Shown: positions 35,091 to 44,894, counted from the first letter of the stretch. The stretch is 64,000 nucleotides of DNA from Maritalea porphyrae (GCF_027213965.1 NZ_JAPWGX010000004.1:1-64000), one strand, 5' to 3'. Notes: generated by a model from the letters alone, not told the origin. Program-made: numbers and translations.

Positions 35091-35138
35091 TTTTGGAGCT
35101 TGAAGCCCATATTTGCCATTTGTCAAATCAATCAAGAC

Positions 35139-36440
35139 TTAAACGATCAAACTGGAGAGCAGATCGTTTTCTGTTATGTCCTGAAAACCAAAATCACCTT
35201 CAATCAATTTGGCCTTCAGAGCCTCAAAGTTAGCTGGATCATTGGTTTCAATGCCCATCAGAACTGTACCAAAGTTGCGCGCAGATTTCTTGAGATATTC
35301 AAAACGCGCAATATCATCGTGTGGCCCGAGCATATTGAGGAAGTCTTTCAGTGCACCGGGGCGCTGGGGCATGCGCAAAATGAAGTATTTCTTGAGGCCA
35401 GAATATTTGAGCGCCTTTTCTTTGACTTCGGGCAGTCGCTCAAAATCAAAGTTACCTCCCGACGTGACGCAAACGATGTTTTTGCCGTTTAGTTTTTCGG
35501 GGGGAAGCGCGGACAGCACGTCAATGGAAAGAGCGCCAGCGGGTTCTAACACCATGCCTTCTATGTTGAGCATTTCAACAATGGTGGCGCATAGGCGATT
35601 TTCAGGCACCAAAGTCACGATGTCGGCTGGCAAATGCTCGAGCATTTCAAAATTAAGGGCACCAACTTGGGCGACTGCAGCACCGTCGACAAAATTGTCG
35701 ATTGCCTGAAGCTTCACGCGCTTGCCTTGCTGCAAGCTGGTTTTTAAACTGGGCGCGCCCTGCGGTTCAACCAAAAGGATTTCGGTTTTTGGCGACGTAT
35801 GGGTCAGGTAGGCGGTTACCCCTGCAGCGAGGCCACCCCCGCCCACGGGCATGATGATCAGATCAAGCGGTTCGCCATCCAACTGCTCGAGAATCTCATG
35901 CGCTATAGTGGCCTGACCTTCGATAATATCGGCATGATCAAACGGCGGCACCATGAGGGCGCGTTGCTCATCAGCGAACGAAAGAGCCGCGCTATAACAT
36001 TGATCAAAAATATCACCGATCAATTTGATTTCAATGTTGGCGCCGCCAAACGCACGGGTTTTGTCGATTTTTTGTTGCGGTGTGGTGACGGGCATGAAGA
36101 TGGTGCCCTTGACGCCAAAGTGCGCACAACAAAAGGCAAATCCTTGCGCGTGATTGCCCGCAGAAGCGCACACAAACGCGCCCTTGTGTTCAGGATTTTC
36201 GTCCAGGGCCTTTGAGATGAAATTGTACGCGCCGCGCAGCTTATAGGAGCGCACCGGGGTTAAGTCTTCTCGCTTGAGATAGATGTTGGCGTCAAATTTT
36301 TGGCTGAGATAGACATTTTTTTGGCAGGGCGTTGCATCAAGGATCGAGGACATGCGTTCTTTTGCTGTGGCAACATTGTCGATGAAATTGGTCAATTTGT
36401 CTTCTCTTGGTGCAAGCGGTTTCGTTTGAATTTCTAGCAC
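35139..36440 (-). CDS. ilvA: Threonine ammonia-lyase (threonine dehydratase)
   Basis: 433 residues. The PLP lysine is in PVRSYKLRGAYN (K67); ASAGNHAQGFA and the glycine-rich PVGGGGLAAGV bind phosphate. The C-terminal part (KYFILRMPQRPGALKDFL...) is a single ACT-like regulatory domain, as in the shorter IlvA forms. Deaminates threonine to 2-oxobutyrate for isoleucine synthesis, with feedback through the ACT domain. The frame opens with GTG at 36440. Confidence 0.92.
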   Translation of the reverse strand: MLEIQTKPLAPREDKLTNFIDNVATAKERMSSILDATPCQKNVYLSQKFDANIYLKREDLTPVRSYKLRGAYNFISKALDENPEHKGAFVCASAGNHAQGFAFCCAHFGVKGTIFMPVTTPQQKIDKTRAFGGANIEIKLIGDIFDQCYSAALSFADEQRALMVPPFDHADIIEGQATIAHEILEQLDGEPLDLIIMPVGGGGLAAGVTAYLTHTSPKTEILLVEPQGAPSLKTSLQQGKRVKLQAIDNFVDGAAVAQVGALNFEMLEHLPADIVTLVPENRLCATIVEMLNIEGMVLEPAGALSIDVLSALPPEKLNGKNIVCVTSGGNFDFERLPEVKEKALKYSGLKKYFILRMPQRPGALKDFLNMLGPHDDIARFEYLKKSARNFGTVLMGIETNDPANFEALKAKLIEGDFGFQDITENDLLSSLIV

Positions 36441-36596
36441 TACACCTGATCCTTGCTGGTGACAAACCGCAAAGGTGACGAATTGGTTCTACGACCAATT
36501 ATGCATTTGGGTGAGGTCTGGTATGACAATATGTGTACTTGTTGAAGAGAGAGCTTGTCTTCATGCTGCAATATATCGGGGCAGGGGAAATCGGAT

Positions 36597-37901
36597 ATGG
36601 GCAACAAAGACGAGAGCATTGATGCGTTTGACGGCGAGTTGAGCGAAGACAGTTTTTTTGATCACACCTTGCGTGTGCCTATTCAGGAAGAAATTCACGC
36701 GCGGCTTATTCCCCCGCTTCAGGCGCCACTGCGAGCGCGGCGTATTGTTTTCTTGGTCGGTCGACAGGCAGATCAAATGGCCTATGTTAGCGCGCAATTG
36801 CACGGCTGGTGTGGTGAAGTGGGCATTGAGCCGCCCGATAAGAACTGGCGGCAGTTTTCTTTTTCGAATGAGCGCTATGATGTGACGTGGGAAGCGCACA
36901 CCGAGTTTGTTACTTTGACCTGGTATGCACCGATAAATGACAAAAGCGCTAGACCTAAGGGAATTGGTCTTGAAGTCCTCAAGCAGTTTCCCATCATAAC
37001 CGCCGCACGGATAGATGTTGTCGAGCGCAAAGAGATCTCACCGTCTGCCCTATTGGGATTTGAACCCAAAAGCTTGTGCTTGTCGCGCGTTGGCGTGGGC
37101 AATGCGCAAATTGGGACGGACTTTCAAACCGACGAAAATGGGTTCACGCGTTTTGAAATTGCAATCCATCAGCTTAGTTCTATCAAGACGGGCATTTTGG
37201 TGCGCCGGTTACTCGAAATTGATACCTATCGCACCATGGCGTTGGTTGGGTTGGCGGATGCACGAATTCAATCGCGCATAGTTGGGGGGCTAGAAACTGA
37301 GCTGAGTGCCTTGAATGAAGAAATTGGTTGTGTGTCGAGCATTGAAGACAGTAAGCGCATTATGGGGATGTTGCATTCTCTTTCGGTTCGCGCTGGGCAA
37401 AGCCTTGATGCGACGGCCTATCGATTTGCTGCCAGTCAAGCTTATGGTGACGTATTGCAAATCCGTTTGGACCGGATTGAAGAAGAGCAAAGTGAAAAAC
37501 ACACAACGATCACGCGTTATCTTTCGAACCGGGTGGACCCCGCGTTGGCAACCTGTCGCGCGACTGAAAAGCGGCAACGCTCGCTGAACAACAAGATAGC
37601 GCGGTCCATTCAATTGCTTGATGCGCGGATTAATGTGGATATGCAATCCCAAAGTCGAGAGGTTTTAAGTTCAATCTCGGAAACGGCAAAGAGCCAATAT
37701 AAATTACAGTCAACTGTTGAAGGGCTCTCAACGATTGCTATTTCATATTATTCGCTTGGAATATTGGGGTATGTTTTGGCCGGGTTTGCTGACTATTTGC
37801 CCGTTTCAAAAACCATGATGCTTGGATTGCTCGCGCCGTTTGTTTTGTTGGCCAGCTGGTTTGGGATTCAAGCAATAAAGAATAGGCATAGGGCCGACTA
37901 A
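36597..37901 (+). CDS. DUF3422 family membrane protein
   Basis: 434 residues from ATG 36597, with AGGGGAAA upstream; a TTG at 36555 is less likely. The N-terminal motif HTLRVPIQEEIHARLIPPL is the DUF3422 signature. A helical middle leads to two membrane segments near residues 378-400 and 405-425. An inner-membrane anchored protein of unknown function, widespread in alphaproteobacteria. Confidence 0.85.
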   Translation: MGNKDESIDAFDGELSEDSFFDHTLRVPIQEEIHARLIPPLQAPLRARRIVFLVGRQADQMAYVSAQLHGWCGEVGIEPPDKNWRQFSFSNERYDVTWEAHTEFVTLTWYAPINDKSARPKGIGLEVLKQFPIITAARIDVVERKEISPSALLGFEPKSLCLSRVGVGNAQIGTDFQTDENGFTRFEIAIHQLSSIKTGILVRRLLEIDTYRTMALVGLADARIQSRIVGGLETELSALNEEIGCVSSIEDSKRIMGMLHSLSVRAGQSLDATAYRFAASQAYGDVLQIRLDRIEEEQSEKHTTITRYLSNRVDPALATCRATEKRQRSLNNKIARSIQLLDARINVDMQSQSREVLSSISETAKSQYKLQSTVEGLSTIAISYYSLGILGYVLAGFADYLPVSKTMMLGLLAPFVLLASWFGIQAIKNRHRAD

Positions 37902-38852
37902 TTAGTCTGCATTGGCGGCGGCCAAAATTGCATCCCATGCCAATTCCGATGCAATGGCACCAAGTGCGAAGGGTGCAAGGTTTGGGTCGCTGACTTGTTC
38001 TGTGCTTACAGCGTAAAAGACATCGCCATCAAACTCGGTATGGAAAGGTTGAATGCCCCTTGCCATTGAACTGTGGACTTGCTTTGCAACTTGGCTGAGC
38101 GCTTGGCGGGGCATACGTTGGTTGGTGACCATTAGTGTTAGCGTTGTATTGCCCTTGCCTGCCGGACCAGTGCCATTTGCATGTTCGTGCAGGTGAACGC
38201 GCTCGCCAGTTGTTGGGGCCAAATTGCCGCGCACCACTTTGCCTTGTTTGTTCACTATCGCACCCAATGGATTGAGGACAGTGGCAATGAAGATCTTGGT
38301 TTGACCAACTTGGCGAAAGGCTGCGCCTTGGCCCGTTCGCTCGCCTTCATATCCGGCTTCTGTAAGGCATTTTCCGGCGCTCGCACTAAAGCCTGCGCCG
38401 ACATTTCCCTGTGCAATCAGGTTTGGTTTCGCCGCATTTAGAGCCGCGCGGCCCAGGGCCTTGTCGGGATAGACGGCATTTTCGCGAAAACGATAATCGT
38501 AGATAATGGCACCGGCCGCCAAAGCAATGTCTTGCCAATCGGTCGAATAGTTCGCTCGCTTGTGGATCTCAGCCCCAACGCCCAAAATCGCTTCTTGGCC
38601 ATAAGCAGAGCCACCTGCAAAGCAGATGGCGTCCACTTCGGGATAATGGGTGCCTATAGCGCCAATTGCTCCGCCTCGACAGTCGGAGACCATCATTGCA
38701 CGTTGTTCGAAACTGAACACGGTGCAACCTGTTTGGGCAGATGTGTAATCCGCCGTACCGATTTTAAGTTCTGGGAAATCAAACTTGAGGTGGCCACGAT
38801 CATTTCGATTGGCTTCAATAGAAAGTTCAACAAGATCGTTGGTGATGGTCAC
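37902..38852 (-). CDS. P1-family peptidase / DmpA-like Ntn hydrolase
   Basis: 316 residues. Family segments include CRGGAIGA, FAGGSAYGQEA, GNVGAG and the region GPAGKGNTTLTLMVTN, where the self-cleaving nucleophile (Ser in DmpA) would lie; here it reads Thr. Probably an aminopeptidase or amidase. GTG 38852 overlaps the upstream hydrolase stop (GTGA), indicating coupled translation. Convergent with the DUF3422 gene, whose stop it abuts. Confidence 0.85.
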   Translation of the reverse strand: MTITNDLVELSIEANRNDRGHLKFDFPELKIGTADYTSAQTGCTVFSFEQRAMMVSDCRGGAIGAIGTHYPEVDAICFAGGSAYGQEAILGVGAEIHKRANYSTDWQDIALAAGAIIYDYRFRENAVYPDKALGRAALNAAKPNLIAQGNVGAGFSASAGKCLTEAGYEGERTGQGAAFRQVGQTKIFIATVLNPLGAIVNKQGKVVRGNLAPTTGERVHLHEHANGTGPAGKGNTTLTLMVTNQRMPRQALSQVAKQVHSSMARGIQPFHTEFDGDVFYAVSTEQVSDPNLAPFALGAIASELAWDAILAAANAD

Positions 38853-39496
38853 GCGATTGCCTTTAGCCAGTTTTGGAGATCGATGATCATTTTGTGGTGA
38901 CCAAGGATAGATTTTGGCACATCATTGTCACATTCCAGCACATGTGCCAAATCCGGCAACAAACAGATGGTCGCGCCGGCTTGAGAGAATTTTGCAAATC
39001 TGTCTTCCTCGAACCCTTTGTCCGCGGTTCCAATGCAAATGAATGATCTTTGCGCATTTGCCAATATCTCGTTTGATACCGCGTCGACCTTTGATGAGGG
39101 TGTCAACCACGCAAGGTTTGCCGTTGGCAAGAAACCCTGCTTAATCATATTGCCCATCAGGACTGTACCCAGCGATTTGCCGACAATGAGCAATTCGTCA
39201 TGCTTGGGCAAATCTGCAATGGCATTGCCGATGGTGGTGGCATCGTCAGCCAATATGCTCATGATTTCGTCAAACCCGAAATCGCGAAACCCTTCAACCT
39301 TGTCATAAGCATAGTTGGCCCCCGCAATCGTATAGCCGTGGTCAATCAAGAGCTGGCGCGCGAAGAAAAACATGGGGTTTTTCAAGCGATAACCAACGCC
39401 TGGCAGCAATAAAGCCAAGCGCGATGCGCCTGCATTTTCCTCGCTGATATCGATTGTGAAGCTATGGTTTTTTCGTCCTGTGAGCGAGATAGACAT
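38849..39496 (-). CDS. Small alpha/beta hydrolase
   Basis: 215 residues with nucleophile motif VGKSLGT, aspartate in CIGTADKGF and histidine in PDLAHVLE, in the order of a serine-hydrolase triad. The N-terminal LALLLPGVGY carries the oxyanion turn. Soluble, no signal peptide. Coupled to the P1-peptidase gene. Substrate unknown. Confidence 0.75.
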   Translation of the reverse strand: MSISLTGRKNHSFTIDISEENAGASRLALLLPGVGYRLKNPMFFFARQLLIDHGYTIAGANYAYDKVEGFRDFGFDEIMSILADDATTIGNAIADLPKHDELLIVGKSLGTVLMGNMIKQGFLPTANLAWLTPSSKVDAVSNEILANAQRSFICIGTADKGFEEDRFAKFSQAGATICLLPDLAHVLECDNDVPKSILGHHKMIIDLQNWLKAIA

Positions 39497-39556
39497 GATC
39501 TAATTTCCGCTTAAAGGCTTGAGCTTACACGGGTTCTTGAAAGATGCAATGGGTGA

Positions 39557-40300
39557 TCAAGCTGAAGGGGCGTGCGATCTTGCAACTTCCATCGGGTCAA
39601 TGCCATCCCAGCTTCCGCGGCTTTCGAGTAGGCGAAACCGGGTAAAGGAACTGCGGTCGAACATGGGCTGGGCCTTATGTTGATCGATCATTGATCGATG
39701 TGTACCGTCCTTATAGGCTGCCGCTAACATGTCTGGATCGTTGCGCCAGAGGGTGAAGGATGCGCCATCTGGTGTGCCTATTGGGTTGAATATCTGCCGC
39801 AACACATTTGAACCCAACGATTTGTAGAAGGTTCGAACATCTTCTATTCTTTTTACGAAGTCTCGTGCACGGCCAAAGTCAGCTTCGCCAAACCCCTGAT
39901 ATCCTGCACTGGTCATGACTGCCATTACACCTTGTGGGTCTGTTTTAAGCGCCACGAGGTGAGGGTGAGGTTCGTGTTTTGTGGAGAAATCAACGTCGCC
40001 GCGGTGGGCCACAACAGCTAACAATCCGTGCCAGCTTTGTGTTGCTAAATTGGTAAAGTCCAAACTGTTCGCGGCTTCGTTTAATCCGTGCAATGCGGCT
40101 TCTTGATCATTGTAGAACCCAAGGGCGCACCAAATATCGCTGACCTCCGTGCGAAAGCCGTCATCGCCAATCGGCGAATCTGGTCCGCAACGCCAGACTT
40201 GTGCTGTTGTTGGACCGTCAAAACTGGTGTCCGTGATGGAATGGGCAATTGGAAACTTTGCCAAATGGATGGTCATCCAGCTGTAGCTTGGTTCAGTCAT
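39557..40300 (-). CDS. Spheroidene monooxygenase (CrtA)-like protein
   Basis: About 247 residues from ATG 40300, which has AAAGGAGG just before it; an ATG at 40318 would bury that site. The C-terminal region (ASFTLWRNDPDMLAAAYKDG..., SSFTRFRLLESRGSWDG) resembles the CrtA family, haem-dependent carotenoid oxygenases. No carotenoid genes are nearby, so a carotenoid role is doubtful. The family is moderately sure; the function is open. Confidence 0.6.
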   Translation of the reverse strand: MTEPSYSWMTIHLAKFPIAHSITDTSFDGPTTAQVWRCGPDSPIGDDGFRTEVSDIWCALGFYNDQEAALHGLNEAANSLDFTNLATQSWHGLLAVVAHRGDVDFSTKHEPHPHLVALKTDPQGVMAVMTSAGYQGFGEADFGRARDFVKRIEDVRTFYKSLGSNVLRQIFNPIGTPDGASFTLWRNDPDMLAAAYKDGTHRSMIDQHKAQPMFDRSSFTRFRLLESRGSWDGIDPMEVARSHAPSA

Positions 40301-40449
40301 GCAGCCTCCTTTGTCCATTGAAACCTCGTCGGACGCATGTTGCGCAACTTGGACAATGTGACAGCACCAGCTTATGGTGCACGTATTATCACAGCAAGGC
40401 GGATGTATATTTCGGGGTGGTACAGTTTTGGTAGCGCATTTGAAAAAAT

Positions 40450-41079
40450 CTACAAAAACGAGCTGAGTTTGCGCCCTGTTAGTTTGACGTGGCGTTCGAG
40501 CACTTTGGCCGCATTTTCTATATCGCCATTTTTAAGTGCTTTAATGATCGTGCGGTGATCGTGCTCGATCCGCGTCTCCCATTTCGATTTCCACGTGGCG
40601 AACAAAAAGCGGGCGCTGGCCACATGTAAGTCGTCAAGCGTTGCGAGTAGTTTTGGCATTTTACAATCTGCCACAATCGTGCGGTGAAAACGCTGGTTCG
40701 CGTCTTCCCATGTATAAATGTCTTGGGCCTTTTCGCCTTCGCCAATTGCTTGTTGCGCCAGCATAAATGTGTGCGCTGTGAGGTGCGGGAAGGCATGGCG
40801 CAGGGCCAACACCTCGAGCACGGAGCGCATTTCCGCAACCTCTTTGGCCTCTGTGACGTCAAAGGTGGACACCCGCACACCCCGGCGTGGAATGCTAACT
40901 GCAAGGCCGCGCGCTTCGAGTTGGCGAAATGCTTCGCGCACGGGCACATGGCTTGCACCAAATTCTTCGGCAATATGGTCTTGGCGCAATTTTTCGTCGG
41001 GGGCCAATTCACCGCGCACAATGCGATCAGCCAAAGCCGTTGTAATGTCTTCAACGATGGTACGTTTGTGGTGATCCAT
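40450..41079 (-). CDS. GntR-family regulator, FadR/FCD subfamily
   Basis: 209 residues. The winged helix contains LRQDHIAEEFGASHVPVREAFRQLEARGLAVSIPRRGVRV (about 31-70). The C-terminal FCD domain follows, with the metal-site residues in EDANQRFHRTIV and HDHRTIIKAL. It usually responds to a small organic acid. It starts 4 nt after the stop of the glycosyltransferase gene, but a functional link is not evident. Confidence 0.9.
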   Translation of the reverse strand: MDHHKRTIVEDITTALADRIVRGELAPDEKLRQDHIAEEFGASHVPVREAFRQLEARGLAVSIPRRGVRVSTFDVTEAKEVAEMRSVLEVLALRHAFPHLTAHTFMLAQQAIGEGEKAQDIYTWEDANQRFHRTIVADCKMPKLLATLDDLHVASARFLFATWKSKWETRIEHDHRTIIKALKNGDIENAAKVLERHVKLTGRKLSSFL

Positions 41080-41082
41080 AAA

Positions 41083-42975
41083 TTATAGATAAATTGATTT
41101 TGCCGCTTCTGTCGAGGTCTGATCTTCGTTTGCGTCTTGTTTGCTGTCATATCTTGGCAATTGGGTGCGGGCGTGTGTGGTTTTTTCCCAAGAGAAGGGG
41201 GCCACAGCCAGCTGAAAGGCAGCGCGCAAGGTCGCAAAACTGGTGAGTAACCAATAGAAGGGCAAAAAGACTTGCCATCCGAACAGGTGCAATTGTCGCG
41301 TGTGCCAAAGCCCCAAAAAAGCGGTGCTGATTGCGCTTAAATAGCCCGTGATCAATATGAGCATATAGATGTTTAGATGAGCGTAATGTGAGAGAATGAT
41401 GGCCTTTTGCGTACTCAGGTTCAATAGAAATTGGGCGACAAATAAGCCATGCAAGGGCGCTGAAAATACCAAGCCACCGACATATATGTAGAAAATCAAA
41501 GCGTTTAGAAGGCCAAGTTGTTTGATCAATGATTTTGGATTTCGACTGTGCACCAATAGGGTCTGCATCCACCCCTTCATCCATCGGGTGCGCTGCTTGA
41601 TCCACGGCCAAGTGCTAATCGGGGCCTCCTCGCGCGTATAGCTTGGTAGTACCGCGGATTTTAGCTTTTTGCGTGCCAGTCTTATGCCTAGATCGGCATC
41701 TTCTGTGACGTTAAAACTGTCCCACGCACCCAGGTTGATCAGGGTTTTGGTGCGGAAATGATTGGAAGTGCCGCCCAAGGGCATGGGCATGTCAAATTGT
41801 GCAAGCGTTGGCATGATCAAGCCGAATTGGGCCGCATATTCTGTGGCAAACAAAGCCGTGAGTGGATTTTCGTTCGCGTTATCAATGACAAGCTCTGCTT
41901 GCAAACACTCAAGATTTGCATGGCGCGCGAACATGGTTGCTGCGATGCGTAATTGGTTTGGTTCAGGTATATCTTCCGCGTCAAAAATCACCAAATGTTC
42001 ACCTCGTGCAAATGGCAGGGCAAAGTTGACGGCTTTGGGTTTGGTGCGCGGTTCGCTGTCGGGCACGGGGATCAACTCAAATCGAATATCGTGCAAAAAG
42101 GGTTCGATGGCTTTGATGGTCTTTTTTGACGTTGCCTCAACGACAAATTTCACATCGAGTTTTTCGGCCGGGTAATTTAGCGCGCGCATGGCACGAACCA
42201 GTTGCTCCACAAGAACCGCCTCGTCTCGCAAGGGGATGATGATGGTGTAAACTGGCAATTGGTTGTCGCCCAAAAGGTGTTTTTCGGCCATGCGCTTTAC
42301 AATTCGACCGTTAATAGCGGAGCTGAGGCGAAATGCTGCTGGCAATAGAAACAATATGCCCATCAAAATCGTGGCAATAGGCTGAAACCATCCCAAGGGA
42401 AAGAACACACTGAGCGCGATGGCCAAAACCACTGCGAGGAAACTATAGCGCGTGAGTTTTGAAAGGCCCAGGTGTGCGCTTGCAAAGGGCCATTTTTTTG
42501 CCAATCGAGTGATGGCACTTTCATAAAGCGCTGTGCTTTGCTGAAAAACAAACGCACGGCGCAGTGCTTTGGGCGGGACAACACACAATTGGCTGCGCAA
42601 TTGGGGTTTTTCGCTAATGCGCTTGGCCAACTCAACACACCGCCAAAAATCGGGTGCGATGAACAACACATCCCGGTCGAGCATGCGGCCACGCAAACTG
42701 GCAACAGATTTCAATTGATCGATATTGTCCGCATGAAGCGCGTTCACCGCGAGAGGAGGGATTTGATCACTAAAGGCCAACTCCAATGCCTTGGCGGCAC
42801 GGCGATAGATGTCTTGTTCGGGTAGGTTAAACTGGCCAGCACAAAATCTAAGGGGATCAACATTCGCAGCCGTTGCTTTGCGCAACGCAAATAGCGCTGT
42901 CCAATCGCTTTGAAAATATTCTTTAAATATGCGACGCAAAAGGGCAGCGCCCAAAGGTTCGTTCAAACCATCCAC
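41083..42975 (-). CDS. Membrane-bound family 2 glycosyltransferase
   Basis: 630 residues. An N-terminal cytoplasmic region (about 1-170), two membrane helices, a GT2 domain with TIIIPLRDEA, the D-x-D in FDAED (about 331-335), TED (424-426) and QRTRWMKGW (461-469), then four or so further membrane helices. The D, D, TED, QxxRW set marks a processive cellulose/hyaluronan-synthase-like enzyme. There is no PilZ domain, so c-di-GMP control is not evident. It starts with GTG 42975. Probably makes an envelope polysaccharide; the product is unknown. Confidence 0.85.
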   Translation of the reverse strand: MDGLNEPLGAALLRRIFKEYFQSDWTALFALRKATAANVDPLRFCAGQFNLPEQDIYRRAAKALELAFSDQIPPLAVNALHADNIDQLKSVASLRGRMLDRDVLFIAPDFWRCVELAKRISEKPQLRSQLCVVPPKALRRAFVFQQSTALYESAITRLAKKWPFASAHLGLSKLTRYSFLAVVLAIALSVFFPLGWFQPIATILMGILFLLPAAFRLSSAINGRIVKRMAEKHLLGDNQLPVYTIIIPLRDEAVLVEQLVRAMRALNYPAEKLDVKFVVEATSKKTIKAIEPFLHDIRFELIPVPDSEPRTKPKAVNFALPFARGEHLVIFDAEDIPEPNQLRIAATMFARHANLECLQAELVIDNANENPLTALFATEYAAQFGLIMPTLAQFDMPMPLGGTSNHFRTKTLINLGAWDSFNVTEDADLGIRLARKKLKSAVLPSYTREEAPISTWPWIKQRTRWMKGWMQTLLVHSRNPKSLIKQLGLLNALIFYIYVGGLVFSAPLHGLFVAQFLLNLSTQKAIILSHYAHLNIYMLILITGYLSAISTAFLGLWHTRQLHLFGWQVFLPFYWLLTSFATLRAAFQLAVAPFSWEKTTHARTQLPRYDSKQDANEDQTSTEAAKSIYL

Positions 42976-43065
42976 AAACTAAATCACTTAAAAAATTGCA
43001 TTACAAAAAATATAAAACATAATGTGACCAAGTTTTCGCCACGAGTCAAAGTCCGAATTGAGCAT

Positions 43066-43902
43066 ATGTTTCAGCACCTTTTTCATTTTGCCCGTGCCTC
43101 CCTTTTTGGGGGCGCAATTTTTGTGCAATTGGTTTCGCTAGGGTTGGCACAGACGCTGCCAAATCACTTTGACCCATCTGCCTATGACGATACGCTCGAC
43201 ATGTCGCTTGTGCCGTCCATTCGGTTTTTGACTTCGCCTGACTTTCCTCCTTTCAACTTCAAAGAGGCCAGTGGCGACGTTGTGGGGTACAATGTTGAAC
43301 TTGCGCAGGCGCTGTGTGCTGAACTTGAGGTTGATTGCACGTTGCAAAGTTGGCCGTGGGCGCAATTGCCCAAAGCTTTAGAAGAGGGACAAGGCGATGC
43401 AATTATCGCCGGTCTGAGCATAGATGCCGAAAATGGGCGCTTGTTTGGTTTTTCACAAAGCTATTTGCAACTGCCAGCCCGTTTTGTTGGACGAAAAGAA
43501 AGGGGTGCGTTGGCGGAGTTTAACCCGCACAAGTTATCGGGCGTCGTGGGTGTTCGGCGCAATTCTTCTCACCACGAGTATTTAAAACGAAATTTTTCTA
43601 ACTTGGTTGCTTTGCCATTTGATAGCGAATTGGACGTGCTCAAAGGGGTAGACGCAGGCACCATAGATTTGGGTTTTGTGGACGGTATGCGCGCCTCATT
43701 TTGGCTCAATCAAAATGAATGTTGCGATTTCGCGGGGGCTGCCTATTTCAGCGTTGAGCATTTTGGCGCGGGGCTTGGGATTGCCGTTTCAAAGGACAAG
43801 AACGACACATTGCGCGCCATCAACATAGGGTTGCGTCGATTGGCTGTTTCGGGAAAACTTGATGAGCTTTACCTCAAATGGTTCCCCATTGGGTTTTATT
43901 GA
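43066..43902 (+). CDS. Periplasmic amino-acid-type binding protein (PBP type 3)
   Basis: 278 residues from ATG 43066. The 52-residue in-frame extension upstream lacks a signal peptide and overlaps the divergent gene. The N-terminal 29 residues (MFQHLFHFARAS...GLAQ) form a signal peptide. The binding fold has PDFPPFNFKEASGDVVGYNVELAQALC and GQGDAIIAGLSID. No transporter genes are adjacent, so it is an orphan. It may be a receptor component. Its 3' end overlaps the convergent sterol-desaturase gene by 7 nt. Confidence 0.82.
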   Translation: MFQHLFHFARASLFGGAIFVQLVSLGLAQTLPNHFDPSAYDDTLDMSLVPSIRFLTSPDFPPFNFKEASGDVVGYNVELAQALCAELEVDCTLQSWPWAQLPKALEEGQGDAIIAGLSIDAENGRLFGFSQSYLQLPARFVGRKERGALAEFNPHKLSGVVGVRRNSSHHEYLKRNFSNLVALPFDSELDVLKGVDAGTIDLGFVDGMRASFWLNQNECCDFAGAAYFSVEHFGAGLGIAVSKDKNDTLRAINIGLRRLAVSGKLDELYLKWFPIGFY

Positions 43903-44759
43903 TTTTCAGTCTCTTGGGTTTCAATTTTTTTTGGTTTCTTGTTCACGAAAGGAAACCAGATAGACCAGACAAAGTTCTGCGGTCCGTCACCTTGATACTC
44001 CTTAAGGCCGACAATCATTTTGTCATGCCCTGCTGCGGGTTGATCGATGTAAGTGTTGAAAAGACGATCCCAAATGCTCAATGCAAAACCATAGTTTGAA
44101 TTTGTTTCACCAACTTCAATCGAGTGGTGGACCCGGTGCATATCCGGTGTGACCAAAACTGGGCGAATGATGCGATCTAGCCAAATGGGTAGTTTGTAAT
44201 TCGCATGGTTGAACAAGGCGGTACCATTGACCACGCCTTCAAATATTACCACCAAAACAGCGGGCGCGCCCAATATCACCACCGCTGCGGCTTTGACGAA
44301 AATTGAAAAGACAATTTCGAGTGGGTGAAATCGAATAGCGCTGGATGCATCAAGGTCGTGATCGGAATGGTGTACGCGATGCAATCGCCATAAAATTGGG
44401 ATTTTGTGGGTGGCCCAATGTTGGCCCCAGATAACAAAGTCTAGAATTAGAAATGCCATCATCCACTCAAGCCATATGGGCAAATCTAGCCAATTAAACA
44501 GGCCAAAGCCCCATTGCTTGGCATAAATTGCGGCCAAGAGGGCGGAAATGGGAACCAACAAATTCGCCAGCACCAGTGTGAGCAGAGAGACCGTTAGATA
44601 GCTTGATGCCATGATGCCGATATTTGTGGCCCAGCGGCGCACACGGGAATGGCGCCTTTTGCGCCTTGGCCAAAAGGCTTCCAGAATGACCATCAGTGCG
44701 AAGATGGCGACAAAACTGCCAAAGCGCCAAATGCCTTCACTAAAACCCAACTCTTCCAC
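43896..44759 (-). CDS. Sterol desaturase / fatty acid hydroxylase family protein
   Basis: 287 residues with four predicted membrane segments. The histidine clusters of the di-iron family are GQHWATHK, HRVHHSD and DMHRVHHSIE, plus a further FNHANY. These membrane oxygenases hydroxylate lipids or sterol-like substrates; the actual substrate is unknown. The start codon is probably GTG 44759. Confidence 0.88.
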   Translation of the reverse strand: MEELGFSEGIWRFGSFVAIFALMVILEAFWPRRKRRHSRVRRWATNIGIMASSYLTVSLLTLVLANLLVPISALLAAIYAKQWGFGLFNWLDLPIWLEWMMAFLILDFVIWGQHWATHKIPILWRLHRVHHSDHDLDASSAIRFHPLEIVFSIFVKAAAVVILGAPAVLVVIFEGVVNGTALFNHANYKLPIWLDRIIRPVLVTPDMHRVHHSIEVGETNSNYGFALSIWDRLFNTYIDQPAAGHDKMIVGLKEYQGDGPQNFVWSIWFPFVNKKPKKIETQETENQ

Positions 44760-44843
44760 AACAAACTCCTATATATGGATTTTCTTATATATGTGAGGGT
44801 TGGGAGAAGCTAGTCACACCGCACGCAAAAGTTTGTGATGCGC

Positions 44844-44870
44844 AAAAAAAGACCGCCACATGGGCGGTCT
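44844..44870 (-). terminator. Rho-independent terminator after the TerB-like gene
   Basis: AGACCGCC (44850-44857) pairs perfectly with GGCGGTCT (44863-44870) across a 5-base loop. On the minus strand it is followed by seven T. It lies 25 nt after the TerB-like stop codon. Confidence 0.85.
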
Positions 44871-44894
44871 AAACAGGTGCCGATGTTGCCTTTT

